Shown: positions 1 through 9,170, numbered from the stretch's first letter. The stretch: DNA of 59,530 nt from an uncultured Caulobacterales bacterium (GCA_937929915.1 CALFUN010000021.1:1-59530); one strand, 5' to 3'. Numbers and translations are program-made. Notes: a model not told the origin generated them from the sequence alone.

Positions 1-2
1 GG

Positions 3-140
3 ATGGGAGCGACGCACTTCCTGACCAAACGCCTTAAAAACGTCAAAACCGAGATGAGCCTATCGGTTCTAGCTTACAATATCCGCCGGATGATCAGCAT
101 GATGGGCGTATCGAAACTTATCAGAGTGATCCAAGCCTAA
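3..140 (+). pseudogene. C-terminal fragment of an IS1182-type DDE transposase, cut by the window edge
   Basis: The frame that begins at base 3 reads 45 residues to a TAA at 138-140. It contains GATHFLTKRLKNVKTEMSL and then LAYNIRRM, which is the characteristic C-terminal tail of IS1182-family DDE transposases. Only the tail is visible, so the sequence cannot show whether the element is intact upstream. The bases just downstream (about 193-210, gttttcacacagcc) look like the terminal inverted repeat often found at the end of such elements, but no partner copy is in view to prove it. Confidence 0.7.
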
Positions 141-279
141 CGGGAAAACTCATCCTAAATAAAATCAGGTATAGTCGAAGAATCTCAAAGAACGTTTTCA
201 CACAGCCACTCCCCTTAGCGGACCTCAGGGCTTTCACAATTGGGCTTGGCATTACTCAGCTTTATGTTGATTATGGACT

Positions 280-2223
280 ATGCTTAAGCCAGAAGACCAC
301 CAAACATACGTTGATCTTTTTGAATCAAGACACGATGAGGTCGATAATCCTCATGCAGATATAATATCAATTTTACAAACAGAAGATAAGACTTCATTCG
401 GAACGGAATTTAGTCAACTCGCTAAAATGGTCAGTATATCTGCTCATGCTGATGAAGTTGATATACTTGCAGCTCAAACTGCCAAAGTGATCTATCAGCA
501 AGTACGAGCTTCCAATCTCTGCGAATTAACACACGCAACAACTTGGCGGAAAGCCATTTTGAGAGCCGAGGCTATAATAAACAGTCAAAATTACATTGAA
601 AACTTTCCAGATAGAGAAATTGCGGTTGCTGAAGCCTACAAACGCTTGAAGAAGGCTGGAAGGAAAGTATCCATAAATACACTAGGCATTCATTGGGATA
701 GCCAATCATTAAAAGATGCGTGCAGTCAGTTAAACTCCCACATTGCGCTCATGGGTGGAACGGAAGTTCTAGCTCAAATTGGCCGAATATTTGACGAAAC
801 CGGAAAAATATACGACAAAATTTGGCTTTGTGGGGAAGCAAACCTTAGTGTGAATCAACCAAAACAGCCTGCAATTCCATTTGGTTGGTTACAAGCGTTA
901 GCGTTGAAGCATACAGCAAGCAAAAATAAACCCCGAAAGCCAGAAGTATTGTGGAATACTATTGTAACAAGTTCACGTGATATTGCTGCCACATTTGACT
1001 GCCAAAGGTATAGTCAGTTCGATGGCAGGATGGGTATAAACCAGGCCGATTTTACGAGAGCTATTTATCAAACGTTATGCTGGCGGGAATTATTTACAAT
1101 ACAACAAATGCCTCAAGAATGCTTGCCTTATCTTTATAAAGCGTTCTTAATCGAGTTGAAGGTTGCAGGGGAAAATGAAGCAATCTCTTTTATCAAAAAA
1201 ATTTGGAAAGAGTACGATAACCTTCGTTCAAGGTTGGAAGCAGCAAGACCAAGTCTGTTTAATATAAAGACAATTGAAGAAACTTTCCCGACTTTGCTAT
1301 TACATACCAAAGAAGCTGGCGAAGCCGTCAATCCAAACTTTGTCGTTCCAATGAGTGGTATTGTTAGAAATGATTCAAGTATTATGTTCTACAGGGCTCC
1401 AAAAGGGAAATTACTCTGTTGTTCACTATCAAGGTCTAATACAATTTTTTTAACAATTATTTTTACCAAAATGTGGAAAATGTTAAAAGACCCATCAAAA
1501 ACCCTAAGTAACATTACCGAAAAATCTTTGGCACTCGTGAGCGACACTAAAGCCGATGCTGTTTATCCAAGTGAAAAGTACAAAATCGGTAAGGACACAT
1601 TTGAATTTGATCTAGCAGCGCAAACTGGTTCCGAAATTACTATAATTGAAATAAAAAACAAATCACTAACTAAGCAATCTGAATCAGGAGACGGGCTGTC
1701 GTTTCTGGACGATTTAAGTAAAAGCATATTCCCCTTAATTTTTCAGCTCGCTCGCCATGAGAAACATATTCGTGAAGAACTAACGCCTTTGAATTCAGCC
1801 TTCCTTGATAGCGAACTATCAATAACTAAAATTGCGGTATCGACACTTACATATGGGTCGGTCACAGATAATTTATTCCTTAAATCCATATTTGTAGCCC
1901 TTTCTGGCGTAAAGTTGTCAGCTATCGAAAAAGAAGATGAAAAAACGGTCAAAGAGTTCATCAAGCAATATCAAAAGGCTTTGACTAAGGTTCTGGAAGT
2001 TTCGGATAAAAACGATGACGGTCTTTATGAACTAAACTCATTTTTCTTTCGCACTCGTTGGGTAGATTTAGGCCAATTGATATATCTGTTACATAGGTCA
2101 AATGATGTCAGCCATGCTTTAAAACCAATCAGGCATCTAACTTTTTCATCAAGAGATATATGGAATGAAATAGCTTATGCTGACAGAGGCGGATTTGCAG
2201 CAGGTGTTTGGTCTGAACTGTAA
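280..2223 (+). CDS. Orphan protein with a PD-(D/E)XK-like nuclease signature
   Basis: This 647-residue protein is not one I recognise. The clearest signal is at about residues 432-459: a Glu (E432), then EFD with D444, 12 intervening residues, and a hydrophobic strand ending in E457-I-K459. The order E...D...hydrophobic strand-ExK is the active-site pattern of the restriction-endonuclease (PD-(D/E)XK) fold. The N-terminal 400 residues are largely helical and the C-terminal part is Lys-rich; neither suggests a family. No signal peptide or clear membrane segment is seen. The gene is visibly more AT-rich than the core genes and lies directly after an IS1182-type transposase remnant, which suggests horizontal acquisition. 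A defence nuclease (type IV-like or abortive infection) is one possibility, but no helicase, methylase or antitoxin partner is next to it. The nuclease assignment is inference from a short motif. Confidence 0.6.
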   Translation: MLKPEDHQTYVDLFESRHDEVDNPHADIISILQTEDKTSFGTEFSQLAKMVSISAHADEVDILAAQTAKVIYQQVRASNLCELTHATTWRKAILRAEAIINSQNYIENFPDREIAVAEAYKRLKKAGRKVSINTLGIHWDSQSLKDACSQLNSHIALMGGTEVLAQIGRIFDETGKIYDKIWLCGEANLSVNQPKQPAIPFGWLQALALKHTASKNKPRKPEVLWNTIVTSSRDIAATFDCQRYSQFDGRMGINQADFTRAIYQTLCWRELFTIQQMPQECLPYLYKAFLIELKVAGENEAISFIKKIWKEYDNLRSRLEAARPSLFNIKTIEETFPTLLLHTKEAGEAVNPNFVVPMSGIVRNDSSIMFYRAPKGKLLCCSLSRSNTIFLTIIFTKMWKMLKDPSKTLSNITEKSLALVSDTKADAVYPSEKYKIGKDTFEFDLAAQTGSEITIIEIKNKSLTKQSESGDGLSFLDDLSKSIFPLIFQLARHEKHIREELTPLNSAFLDSELSITKIAVSTLTYGSVTDNLFLKSIFVALSGVKLSAIEKEDEKTVKEFIKQYQKALTKVLEVSDKNDDGLYELNSFFFRTRWVDLGQLIYLLHRSNDVSHALKPIRHLTFSSRDIWNEIAYADRGGFAAGVWSEL

Positions 2224-2274
2224 ATGGACATTTCCAAAGTTGAAAAATTTTTCCGCTTATTAGTGTGTGTCTAC

Positions 2275-2294
2275 CACCTAAAATAATTTAGGTG
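2275..2294 (+). terminator. Perfect 8-bp hairpin after the orphan nuclease-like gene
   Basis: CACCTAAA and TTTAGGTG form a perfect 8-bp stem around the loop ATAA, 52 bases after the stop codon at 2223. No T-run follows, so this is a weak terminator candidate or an RNA-stabilising hairpin. The remaining gap to 2427 shows no coding or RNA signal. Confidence 0.35.
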
Positions 2295-2427
2295 AGCAAA
2301 GTAAAGATAATGTGCAGTTCGAATTTAAAAATAATTTTATGCGTCCAACGTCCGCAATGCCCTCTCAATACGCATCCCGCCAAACTTTCTGGATGTCCGC
2401 TTTGCAGGAATGAGCCACCATTACACC

Positions 2428-5400
2428 CTACTCATCCGTCTTCGGTCTGACCGCTTCGATTTGTTCCATAACGTCATCAGGGATCTTTTCGCGTTGGGAA
2501 CGGAAAATTCCGCGTAAGAAACCCGGCGTTAAGGCCGAGAGCGGGTTGACGGAGATTTGCGCTTTTTCAAACGGGCCTTTGACCGCATAATTTAGAGCAA
2601 AGACCCCCTCACCTTTTTTGCCAATCAAACTGCCTAAAACGGGAATATCCGTTAAAATCGTATTGGCATTATAGGCAGGCACGAGCGTGCCATCAAAATC
2701 TAAAACACGGTTTTTAAGCTGTATATCCCCGTCCCCTGTCATACCCAGCGCAGCGCCATAAATCCGCGCGCCGCGAATTTGCAGCAGATCATTTTCCAAA
2801 GTGAAAGGGACTTCGAAATTCTCAAAAGCCAACCCTTCCCCGCCCAATGTATCCACAAGGCCTGACAGCGATGCGAGCGATAATATCTGCGCCAAAAACG
2901 GGGCTTGTTTCAGTTTGAACTCTGTGACGATCGCCGTGCCTACGGTGGGGCCGCTACCATCAATCGGCGGCAGTTTCGCTTTAATACCAAGCTTGCCGCC
3001 TTGCGTACTTGTGAGGCCTAAAAAAGCATCTGCGGCTTTGGACGCATTTGGCAGGTTAACGCTAACAATTCGCGTGCCATCATCAGGATTATTGACAATC
3101 TCGGCGGTAAATGCGCCCTCATCAACCGTCCCGCCAAGGCGTAAATCCATAATAGATGTGCCTGAATGGTTTAATAAAAACTTTGCATCCGATAAAACAT
3201 ATTCATCTTTTAAAACCAACTGCTTCAAAGAGGTCGTCATTAATACCGGCACATCAATCGCGGATGTATTGCGCGTATTAAAACTGGCCTTCACCCATGG
3301 CGACACATCCAAATAATCTCCTTCAACAAATAAAGAAAAGCGCTGGTTTTGCGTGTCAGGTTTAAGCTGCACAGCCGCATCTATCAAACCATCGACTCGC
3401 ATTTTAGAAAAATCTAGCAATTTAAGCTGTAAATTTCGGCCCATTTCCAGTTGCCCCAGAATTTCAACCCCCCCCGCTTTTAAATCTAATTGCGATAAGA
3501 CAATCGTATCTTGCGCCCCGCGCTCTAGAGCCGCAACCAGAGTGCCATTTTGCCCCGCAGCTTTGCTCCAAATATTGGATACAGATAGCTGCGCATCGGT
3601 GAGATCAGCCGTCAAACTGCCTGATTGAATATCCAGACCACGGCCAAGCGCTTTAATCTCTAGCGGAATTGTACCGTCAAAATACTCGCGTAAACCAAGC
3701 CCAAATTCATCAAGCACCTCTCTGTTGACAAGACCAGACATCATATAAGATGTCGGCGGCGGGTTTGGCCCAAAAACCTCGCGCCATTCCATATTCGCAG
3801 CCCACGGCCCTATTTTCACAGGGCCAGACATCCATAAACCTGTCTTATCCGCTTCCAACCGCACATGACCCTCTGTGATTTTTTGCCCCATAATTTCAAA
3901 AGGCGCAGTCGCATCTGTGAAATCCCCTTTAACGGCATATGTGATGCGGTTCTGGTCAAAATACACCAATAATGGCCGTGTAATTGTCATATCGATGCGG
4001 CCCTGCCCGCCAACTTTTGCTGGATCAACATCATATTTACTGGCAAATTCAAACGGCTTATTATCAATCAAGCTCAACATTTCAGAAGCCTGGCCTGTGC
4101 CTGTCATATTAATGATGAGATCTCCGCCAATGGGTAATAATTGCGGCATTTGCACAGAGCCACGCTCTATGACTAAATTCCCGACAGTGCCTGAGAGTAC
4201 ATCCGCGTCTATGCGGTTGCCTCTTAGCTGGCCTTGCACGGTGACATTTTGCAGTGCTGGCATTGTCCGTAAATATTTCACAACCGCTTGCGAAACCTCT
4301 AGGTCGGCGGTGATATTATCTTCAGTGAAAACTGGGTTTTCAAAATAATCCGCATCAAAATTTGCGTTAAATGAAAATTTATCAATCGATGCCGCTTTGA
4401 CAGAACTATCGACCCATCGCCGCGCTCCATCCACTGCATTCACAGGCCAAAGTGCCAATAATTCCTGCGGACCCATAGACCCTGTCATCTGTCCAGACGC
4501 GCTGACCTTGTCTAATTTATCGCCTTGCGCGTTTTGAACAATATCAACAGCTAAATCAAAACCATAACCATCAAGCCCAATAGAGAGCTTTGGTAGACTA
4601 AGCCGTCTGGCATCCAAATCTATCTGGCCTGATGCCGCAATGGATTGAAAAATTAATGGGCCTGTGAAAACAGGCATCGCATTCACGGCAATATCTTTGA
4701 GTTTAACATCAAATACGGGTGAAGAATTAATGTTTCCGTCATTTATCGCGCCAAGCTCTGTAATATCCCCTTCGCCCATAAAGCTAAATTTTGATGAGTT
4801 AAGCGCGATAGTCTCAATGCTCATACGCTGCGCGCCGGGTTCAAGCGTGGCCATGAATTTAGCTGATTCAAAATCTAATGGCTGCGTAAAGCCAGCAACG
4901 CTTCCCTTACCCACATCCAGAGTAATTTGCGAGGCTTGCAGGCCATCAATTTGCGAAAATATAGTTTGAACATCAAAACTTACAGGCGCTACGACACGGC
5001 TTAAATCTCTATAACGTCCCTTTCGCGGAGCCAGTTCATCAAGGCGCACAGCTTGGCCAATGGCACGGCCTTCAAAATCAGAAAAGCGGGCATTTGTCTT
5101 GAGCGTTAAATTTACAGGCGCGGGGCCATCGGATTGACGAAGAAGTCCGCTAACATCCAAATCAATCTGTTCATTTTCTTGAATAACAGTCAGGTTGTTT
5201 AGATCAAGAACAATATCTATATCTTTGATTTTATTTTGATAATATAAAATCGTATCTTCAACATTTAGAGATTTAAATGTGGCTAAAGCCTGCTGAAAAT
5301 CTAAATTATGGTCACTATCTGGTTGCGATAATTTGGGCGCTTCGCCGCGATATACTGGCCCCAAACGCCCCACAGTCTCTGGCATGCCCAGCCCTGCTGT

Positions 5401-5961
5401 CACGACGCCATTTTCATCTTCGACCCAGCTTAATGTGCCTCCGCGAATATCAATCACAGACGGTACGGGCCGCGCGGTTACGACACGGCGTAAGGGAAAA
5501 CTTGTTTTCAGTTCAGTAAAATTTTGAACAATTTGATCCTCTGCATCGCGCACAGTCATATTTTGAATTTCTAGAACCACACTATCGCTGGCAGGCAGCC
5601 AGCGTAAAGACAGCGTGTCAACCTTGGCGCTATTCCCGTCAAAAGCGCTTAAAAACCACCTCTCCGCATCCGGTTTGAAGCGCGATATATCAACCGATTG
5701 CTGTGTGAGCAGCCATGACATCGCATAGAGCCAGGCAATGCCCAACCCACAAATCATTGCAAAAAGCTCTCCGCTATAGGCATAAAACCTACCTGCAATA
5801 AGCTTGGATATACGTAAAACCTTGCCCGTTAACGGATGCAAAACCATGGGATGCGTACGTATAGCAGCCATAAAACCAGCGGCCCCAGAGACAGCCGCGC
5901 CCCGCATCTGCGGCGTTGTGTCTGCAATATCAGCTTTGAGGGTGTCAGTCTCTTGAATCAT
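2428..5961 (-). CDS. YhdP/AsmA-clan large envelope protein
   Basis: This 1177-residue protein has one membrane segment near residues 65-85, followed by a very long periplasmic part made of repeated beta-rich stretches. That architecture, together with the DUF3971-like middle and the AsmA-like C-terminal part (GDIQLKNRVLDFDGTLVPAY), matches the YhdP/TamB/AsmA clan. Clan members form long hydrophobic grooves thought to carry phospholipids between inner and outer membrane. The cytoplasmic tail before the membrane segment is about 60 residues, longer than usual, so a later start (Met31 or Met39) is possible; the first ATG is retained because the frame is open and uninterrupted. It is divergent from the peroxiredoxin gene, with 121 bases between. 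A second AsmA protein lies at 39032. Confidence 0.8.
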   Translation of the reverse strand: MIQETDTLKADIADTTPQMRGAAVSGAAGFMAAIRTHPMVLHPLTGKVLRISKLIAGRFYAYSGELFAMICGLGIAWLYAMSWLLTQQSVDISRFKPDAERWFLSAFDGNSAKVDTLSLRWLPASDSVVLEIQNMTVRDAEDQIVQNFTELKTSFPLRRVVTARPVPSVIDIRGGTLSWVEDENGVVTAGLGMPETVGRLGPVYRGEAPKLSQPDSDHNLDFQQALATFKSLNVEDTILYYQNKIKDIDIVLDLNNLTVIQENEQIDLDVSGLLRQSDGPAPVNLTLKTNARFSDFEGRAIGQAVRLDELAPRKGRYRDLSRVVAPVSFDVQTIFSQIDGLQASQITLDVGKGSVAGFTQPLDFESAKFMATLEPGAQRMSIETIALNSSKFSFMGEGDITELGAINDGNINSSPVFDVKLKDIAVNAMPVFTGPLIFQSIAASGQIDLDARRLSLPKLSIGLDGYGFDLAVDIVQNAQGDKLDKVSASGQMTGSMGPQELLALWPVNAVDGARRWVDSSVKAASIDKFSFNANFDADYFENPVFTEDNITADLEVSQAVVKYLRTMPALQNVTVQGQLRGNRIDADVLSGTVGNLVIERGSVQMPQLLPIGGDLIINMTGTGQASEMLSLIDNKPFEFASKYDVDPAKVGGQGRIDMTITRPLLVYFDQNRITYAVKGDFTDATAPFEIMGQKITEGHVRLEADKTGLWMSGPVKIGPWAANMEWREVFGPNPPPTSYMMSGLVNREVLDEFGLGLREYFDGTIPLEIKALGRGLDIQSGSLTADLTDAQLSVSNIWSKAAGQNGTLVAALERGAQDTIVLSQLDLKAGGVEILGQLEMGRNLQLKLLDFSKMRVDGLIDAAVQLKPDTQNQRFSLFVEGDYLDVSPWVKASFNTRNTSAIDVPVLMTTSLKQLVLKDEYVLSDAKFLLNHSGTSIMDLRLGGTVDEGAFTAEIVNNPDDGTRIVSVNLPNASKAADAFLGLTSTQGGKLGIKAKLPPIDGSGPTVGTAIVTEFKLKQAPFLAQILSLASLSGLVDTLGGEGLAFENFEVPFTLENDLLQIRGARIYGAALGMTGDGDIQLKNRVLDFDGTLVPAYNANTILTDIPVLGSLIGKKGEGVFALNYAVKGPFEKAQISVNPLSALTPGFLRGIFRSQREKIPDDVMEQIEAVRPKTDE

Positions 5962-6071
5962 AGGGCGTCATAGGTCATAGGCTCATGCAATAAAGGCAGG
6001 ACTGCCCTATCCTGCCCACACATAAAAATCTACGGCTAGCGTGTGAATTAATAGTCACAACTGCGTATTAT

Positions 6072-6077
6072 AGGAGA
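6072..6077 (+). promoter_or_regulatory. Shine-Dalgarno site of the peroxiredoxin gene
   Basis: AGGAGA lies 5 bases before the ATG at 6083 and fixes that start. About 13 bases upstream of it is an interrupted inverted repeat (TGTGA at 6042-6046, TCACA at 6055-6059). The 8-base spacer is too long for a standard CRP site, so no regulator is claimed. Confidence 0.6.
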
Positions 6078-6082
6078 TAATC

Positions 6083-6556
6083 ATGGCAAAGCTTGAAATC
6101 GGCAGTCCTGCCCCAAATTTTACACTCCCAGCAAATGGCGGCAATGAAGTGAGCCTATCGGCACAATCAGGTAAATTTACTGTCCTATATTTCTACCCCA
6201 AAGATGACACCCCCGGCTGTACCAAAGAAGCGATAGGCTTTACCGAAGCCAAAGCTGAATTTGACGCCCTTAATACGGTTATTATTGGCGTTTCCAAAGA
6301 TACAGTCGCCAAACATGAGAAATTCATTACTAAACATGATTTAGACGTTGTTCTCGGCTCGGATGAAGATGGCAGTATGATCGAAGATTATGGTGTCTGG
6401 GTTGAGAAGAACATGTATGGCAAAAAATATATGGGCATTGAACGCGCCACCTATTTGATCGGCCCTGATGGCAAAATTTTAGAAATTTGGCGCAAAGTAC
6501 GCGTCAAAGATCATGTTGAGACAGTGCTAAATGCGGTCAGACAACACGCTGGCTAA
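6083..6556 (+). CDS. bcp: Thioredoxin-dependent peroxiredoxin, Bcp/PrxQ family
   Basis: The product is 157 residues, the usual length for cytosolic Bcp/PrxQ, which reduces hydrogen peroxide and organic hydroperoxides using thioredoxin. The peroxidatic cysteine is C46 in DDTPGCTKEA. The classical resolving cysteine five residues later is replaced by Ile51, so this is the 1-Cys variant and must use another thiol for resolution. The conserved threonine and arginine of the fold are present (TPGCT; ERATYLIGPDG). The next gene starts 6 bases after the stop, so the two are probably co-transcribed. Confidence 0.92.
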   Translation: MAKLEIGSPAPNFTLPANGGNEVSLSAQSGKFTVLYFYPKDDTPGCTKEAIGFTEAKAEFDALNTVIIGVSKDTVAKHEKFITKHDLDVVLGSDEDGSMIEDYGVWVEKNMYGKKYMGIERATYLIGPDGKILEIWRKVRVKDHVETVLNAVRQHAG

Positions 6557-6562
6557 CACATT

Positions 6563-7381
6563 ATGCCAGACTATCTCACGGCCTGCATAGGCGCATATAC
6601 CATTCTGACAACCGCTGATCCGATAGTAAAGGCTAAGGCGGCCCGGCATTTGCGGGCAGATTGGGTTGAATATGCAGATATTGGCACTCTGCCAGAGCCT
6701 CCACCCAAGCAGCCCGCACGCCCTGCAAAACCAAGGCTCGTTGCGCCAAATGAGGTGGCTCGGCGCGGACTTGGGACAGAAAAAGGGCGCGGTGCCTTGC
6801 TGCATGCAATCGCCCATATTGAGCTTAACGCGATTGACCTTGCCGCAGATATGATTGCGCGGTTTTGGGATGATCCTTTACTCGCCCCAGAAGACCGCCA
6901 TGATTTCATTAGTGATTGGAGTTCTGTCTGCGATGACGAAGCGCGGCATTTTATACTCTTGCAAGACAGGTTAGAGCAGCTCGGCATGACTTATGGGGAC
7001 TGTCTGGCCCATAATGGATTATGGAATGCGGCCATGGATACATGTGAGAATTTCCAAGCTCGCCTAGCGATTGCCCCGCTTGTGCTAGAGGCTCGCGGTT
7101 TGGACGTGACACCGGGCATGATTACCAAATTGACCCAAGCGCGCGATATGCAAAGCGTCGAAATCCTTGAAGTTATATATAATGAAGAAATTGGACATGT
7201 TAAAATTGGAGCAAAATGGTTCCAATATGTCGCCCAAAAGTTAGATGAATCACCCCAAACGCTATTTCATAATCTCGTCAGACAACATTATAAGGGCCGT
7301 ATAAAACCCCCGTTTAACGTGCAAGCCCGCACTTTAGCCGGTTTATGCGAAGAATATTACGTCCCATTGGTAAAACTTTAA
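6563..7381 (+). CDS. DUF455 family ferritin-like protein
   Basis: The product is 272 residues. It matches the DUF455 family, predicted four-helix ferritin-like proteins of unknown function. Candidate metal ligands are present in the right spacing: HIELNAIDLA at about residue 82, DDEARHF at about residue 126 and YNEEIGHVKIGA near residue 210, each a Glu/His pair typical of diiron helices. It lies 6 bases after bcp, so an oxidative-stress or metal-related role is plausible but is inference from context only. Confidence 0.85.
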   Translation: MPDYLTACIGAYTILTTADPIVKAKAARHLRADWVEYADIGTLPEPPPKQPARPAKPRLVAPNEVARRGLGTEKGRGALLHAIAHIELNAIDLAADMIARFWDDPLLAPEDRHDFISDWSSVCDDEARHFILLQDRLEQLGMTYGDCLAHNGLWNAAMDTCENFQARLAIAPLVLEARGLDVTPGMITKLTQARDMQSVEILEVIYNEEIGHVKIGAKWFQYVAQKLDESPQTLFHNLVRQHYKGRIKPPFNVQARTLAGLCEEYYVPLVKL

Positions 7382-7387
7382 CGAATT

Positions 7388-7402
7388 TTAACGATAGATT
7401 AA
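7388..7402 (+). promoter_or_regulatory. CtrA-type box TTAA-N7-TTAA
   Basis: The bases TTAA CGATAGA TTAA (followed by CC, giving the favoured TTAAC end) match the full CtrA recognition site of Caulobacterales. The box sits 84 bases before the start of the M23 peptidase gene and just after the stop of the DUF455 gene. No second perfect copy was found in the intergenic regions. Binding is inferred; placement in front of a cell-shape module supports it. Confidence 0.6.
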
Positions 7403-7485
7403 CCACAAATAGCAGTTAATAGACTTGAAATGAAATAGTTATATATGGTCTATGGTCTGGGGATACTACAGCGAGACGGGGAAAT

Positions 7486-8691
7486 ATGATAAACGACTTT
7501 ATTGGGGATGCGCGTGCGCGTGTACTCCAACACTTTCCAGAACGACAATTATATTTACGGTCTGGCGGAGAAGTAAAATATTATCTGTTTAGCACTCGTC
7601 TACAGCTTGCCATAACATCTGCTTTGGCTTTCATGGCGCTATGGTGCCTATACACTATGGTAAACCTATTTCTCGGTGTTAATCCCCTCAGCACATCTAG
7701 CCAGCGATTCAAACAGCAAGAAGCCAGTTTTGAGCGTCAACTCGCCGATGCGCGAGCCAAAGAAGAAAAAGCCCAACTCCTTCTCGCAGAGCAGCGCACA
7801 AGTTTCGAAGAAATGGCCCGCGGTTTCGAAGAAAAACATCAAACACTCTCGCAAATCATGGGGACAACCAAGGCTGTCGCAACCACTTTGCCAACAATTC
7901 AATATGCGGATAATAAAGTCCTCATGACACCAACATCTCGTGATTTCACGTTACGTAAATCTCGCCGAACATTTGAAAAGACGGCTGAAGTTACCACGGG
8001 TCTTGATATTGACAGCTCCCTGAATTCTTTAAGCTCAACACAAAACAAACGACTAGAAACGGCTGAATCCGATACATTAAACCGTATTGAGTTAAATCGC
8101 GCCCTCATACAGCAAACAGATTTAAACGTTGATACGGTGCTTGAGCAAAGCGCATTCGGCAAAGGCGGGCCATATTTGCCCGCTGATACAGCCCAGCTTA
8201 ATGAAAATGGTTTCATGCCGCGCGTCCACACAATTCAGGCACGCCTAGCCGAAGTTGAAGCTCTTGAAAAAGCTGTTAGCTCATTACCCTTGGCACAGCC
8301 TGTTCCAAGCGATTCTTACCGTACAAGTGGTTTTGGCCTACGCCGTGACCCTTTCACAAAGCGCCCAACCCAGCATCAAGGCATTGATTTTGGCGGGCAG
8401 CGCAATACGCCTATCTTCTCGACTGCGGCGGGCACTGTCACATTTGTGGGCAGAAACGGCGCTTATGGCAAGACTGTAGAGATTGATCATGGGCATGGAT
8501 TTAAAACCCGCTATGCGCATTTACACAAAACACACGTCAAAAGAGGACAAAAAATCGAAAAAGGCGAAAAGATTGCTGGCATGGGCTCCACAGGTCGTAG
8601 TACAGCTACACACCTACATTACGAAGTGCATTTTCAGGGTCGCCAACATGATCCTGCAAAGTTTTTGAAAGCAGGCCTTTATGTTCAATAA
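7486..8691 (+). CDS. Membrane-anchored M23 (LytM) peptidoglycan endopeptidase of the bactofilin module
   Basis: This 401-residue protein has a short cytoplasmic N-terminus, one membrane segment at about residues 40-64, a coiled coil at about 75-125 rich in Glu/Gln/Lys, and a C-terminal M23 domain. The zinc and catalytic residues of M23 are intact: H297 and D301 in HQGIDFGG, H345/H347 in YAHLH, and H376/H378 in HLHYEVH. It should therefore be an active endopeptidase that cuts peptide cross-links. Its end overlaps the bactofilin start by 11 bases. This pair matches the LmdC-BacA module described for stalked and budding alphaproteobacteria, where the bactofilin places the peptidase. A GGGGA ribosome site precedes the ATG. 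Confidence 0.9.
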   Translation: MINDFIGDARARVLQHFPERQLYLRSGGEVKYYLFSTRLQLAITSALAFMALWCLYTMVNLFLGVNPLSTSSQRFKQQEASFERQLADARAKEEKAQLLLAEQRTSFEEMARGFEEKHQTLSQIMGTTKAVATTLPTIQYADNKVLMTPTSRDFTLRKSRRTFEKTAEVTTGLDIDSSLNSLSSTQNKRLETAESDTLNRIELNRALIQQTDLNVDTVLEQSAFGKGGPYLPADTAQLNENGFMPRVHTIQARLAEVEALEKAVSSLPLAQPVPSDSYRTSGFGLRRDPFTKRPTQHQGIDFGGQRNTPIFSTAAGTVTFVGRNGAYGKTVEIDHGHGFKTRYAHLHKTHVKRGQKIEKGEKIAGMGSTGRSTATHLHYEVHFQGRQHDPAKFLKAGLYVQ

Positions 8692-9106
8692 AACAAACGG
8701 TTCAACGACTCCGGCGGATACACCGAAAAAAACACCCACTCCAACACCGCGCACAAGTGCCTCTGTGCCGTCTATCTTAGCCTCTGATCTGATAATAACA
8801 GGTGATATTAAAACGGACGGAGATGTTCAAATTGATGGTCGCATTGACGGCAACATCACAGCTGGCAATATCACTATAGGTGAGCAAGGCGCTGTTAATG
8901 GTAAAATCAAAGCGACATCTGTGCATGTTCGCGGCAAAGTCACAGGTAAAGTTGACGCTATAAGTGTCGAACTTGCCGAGACAGCGAATGTCCAAGCTGA
9001 CCTGACACAAGACCAGCTCATGATCGCTAATGGAGCTTTCTTTGACGGAAAATGTGCGCGCAAAAGCGGCAAACCTACGGCAAGTGTTGTAAAAGCGGCT
9101 GAGTAA
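8681..9106 (+). CDS. bacA: Bactofilin (polymer-forming cytoskeletal protein)
   Basis: The product is 141 residues: a disordered Thr/Pro/Ser-rich N-terminus (about 1-30) and the bactofilin beta-helix core (about 31-125). The core has the repeating Gly-Asp-Ile and Gly-x-Ile pattern, for example SDLIITGDIKTDGDVQIDG. Bactofilins polymerise without nucleotide on the inner face of the membrane and recruit peptidoglycan enzymes. The gene overlaps the upstream M23 peptidase by 11 bases, indicating translational coupling. The symbol bacA is used by analogy with Caulobacter; which paralogue it is cannot be told here. Confidence 0.92.
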   Translation: MFNKTNGSTTPADTPKKTPTPTPRTSASVPSILASDLIITGDIKTDGDVQIDGRIDGNITAGNITIGEQGAVNGKIKATSVHVRGKVTGKVDAISVELAETANVQADLTQDQLMIANGAFFDGKCARKSGKPTASVVKAAE

Positions 9107-9170
9107 CGCTCACTTATCTGCGCAAAGCATAATTTATAATATCTGTACGGTATCACGCTAATACGTAATC

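Noticed and set aside
2340-2427. Possible gene remnant between the orphan nuclease-like gene and the YhdP-like gene
   Set aside because: Only an 18-codon frame is visible and it has no recognisable family.
6042-6059. TGTGA-N8-TCACA before bcp as a CRP site
   Set aside because: The spacer should be 6 bases, and one imperfect site is not enough.
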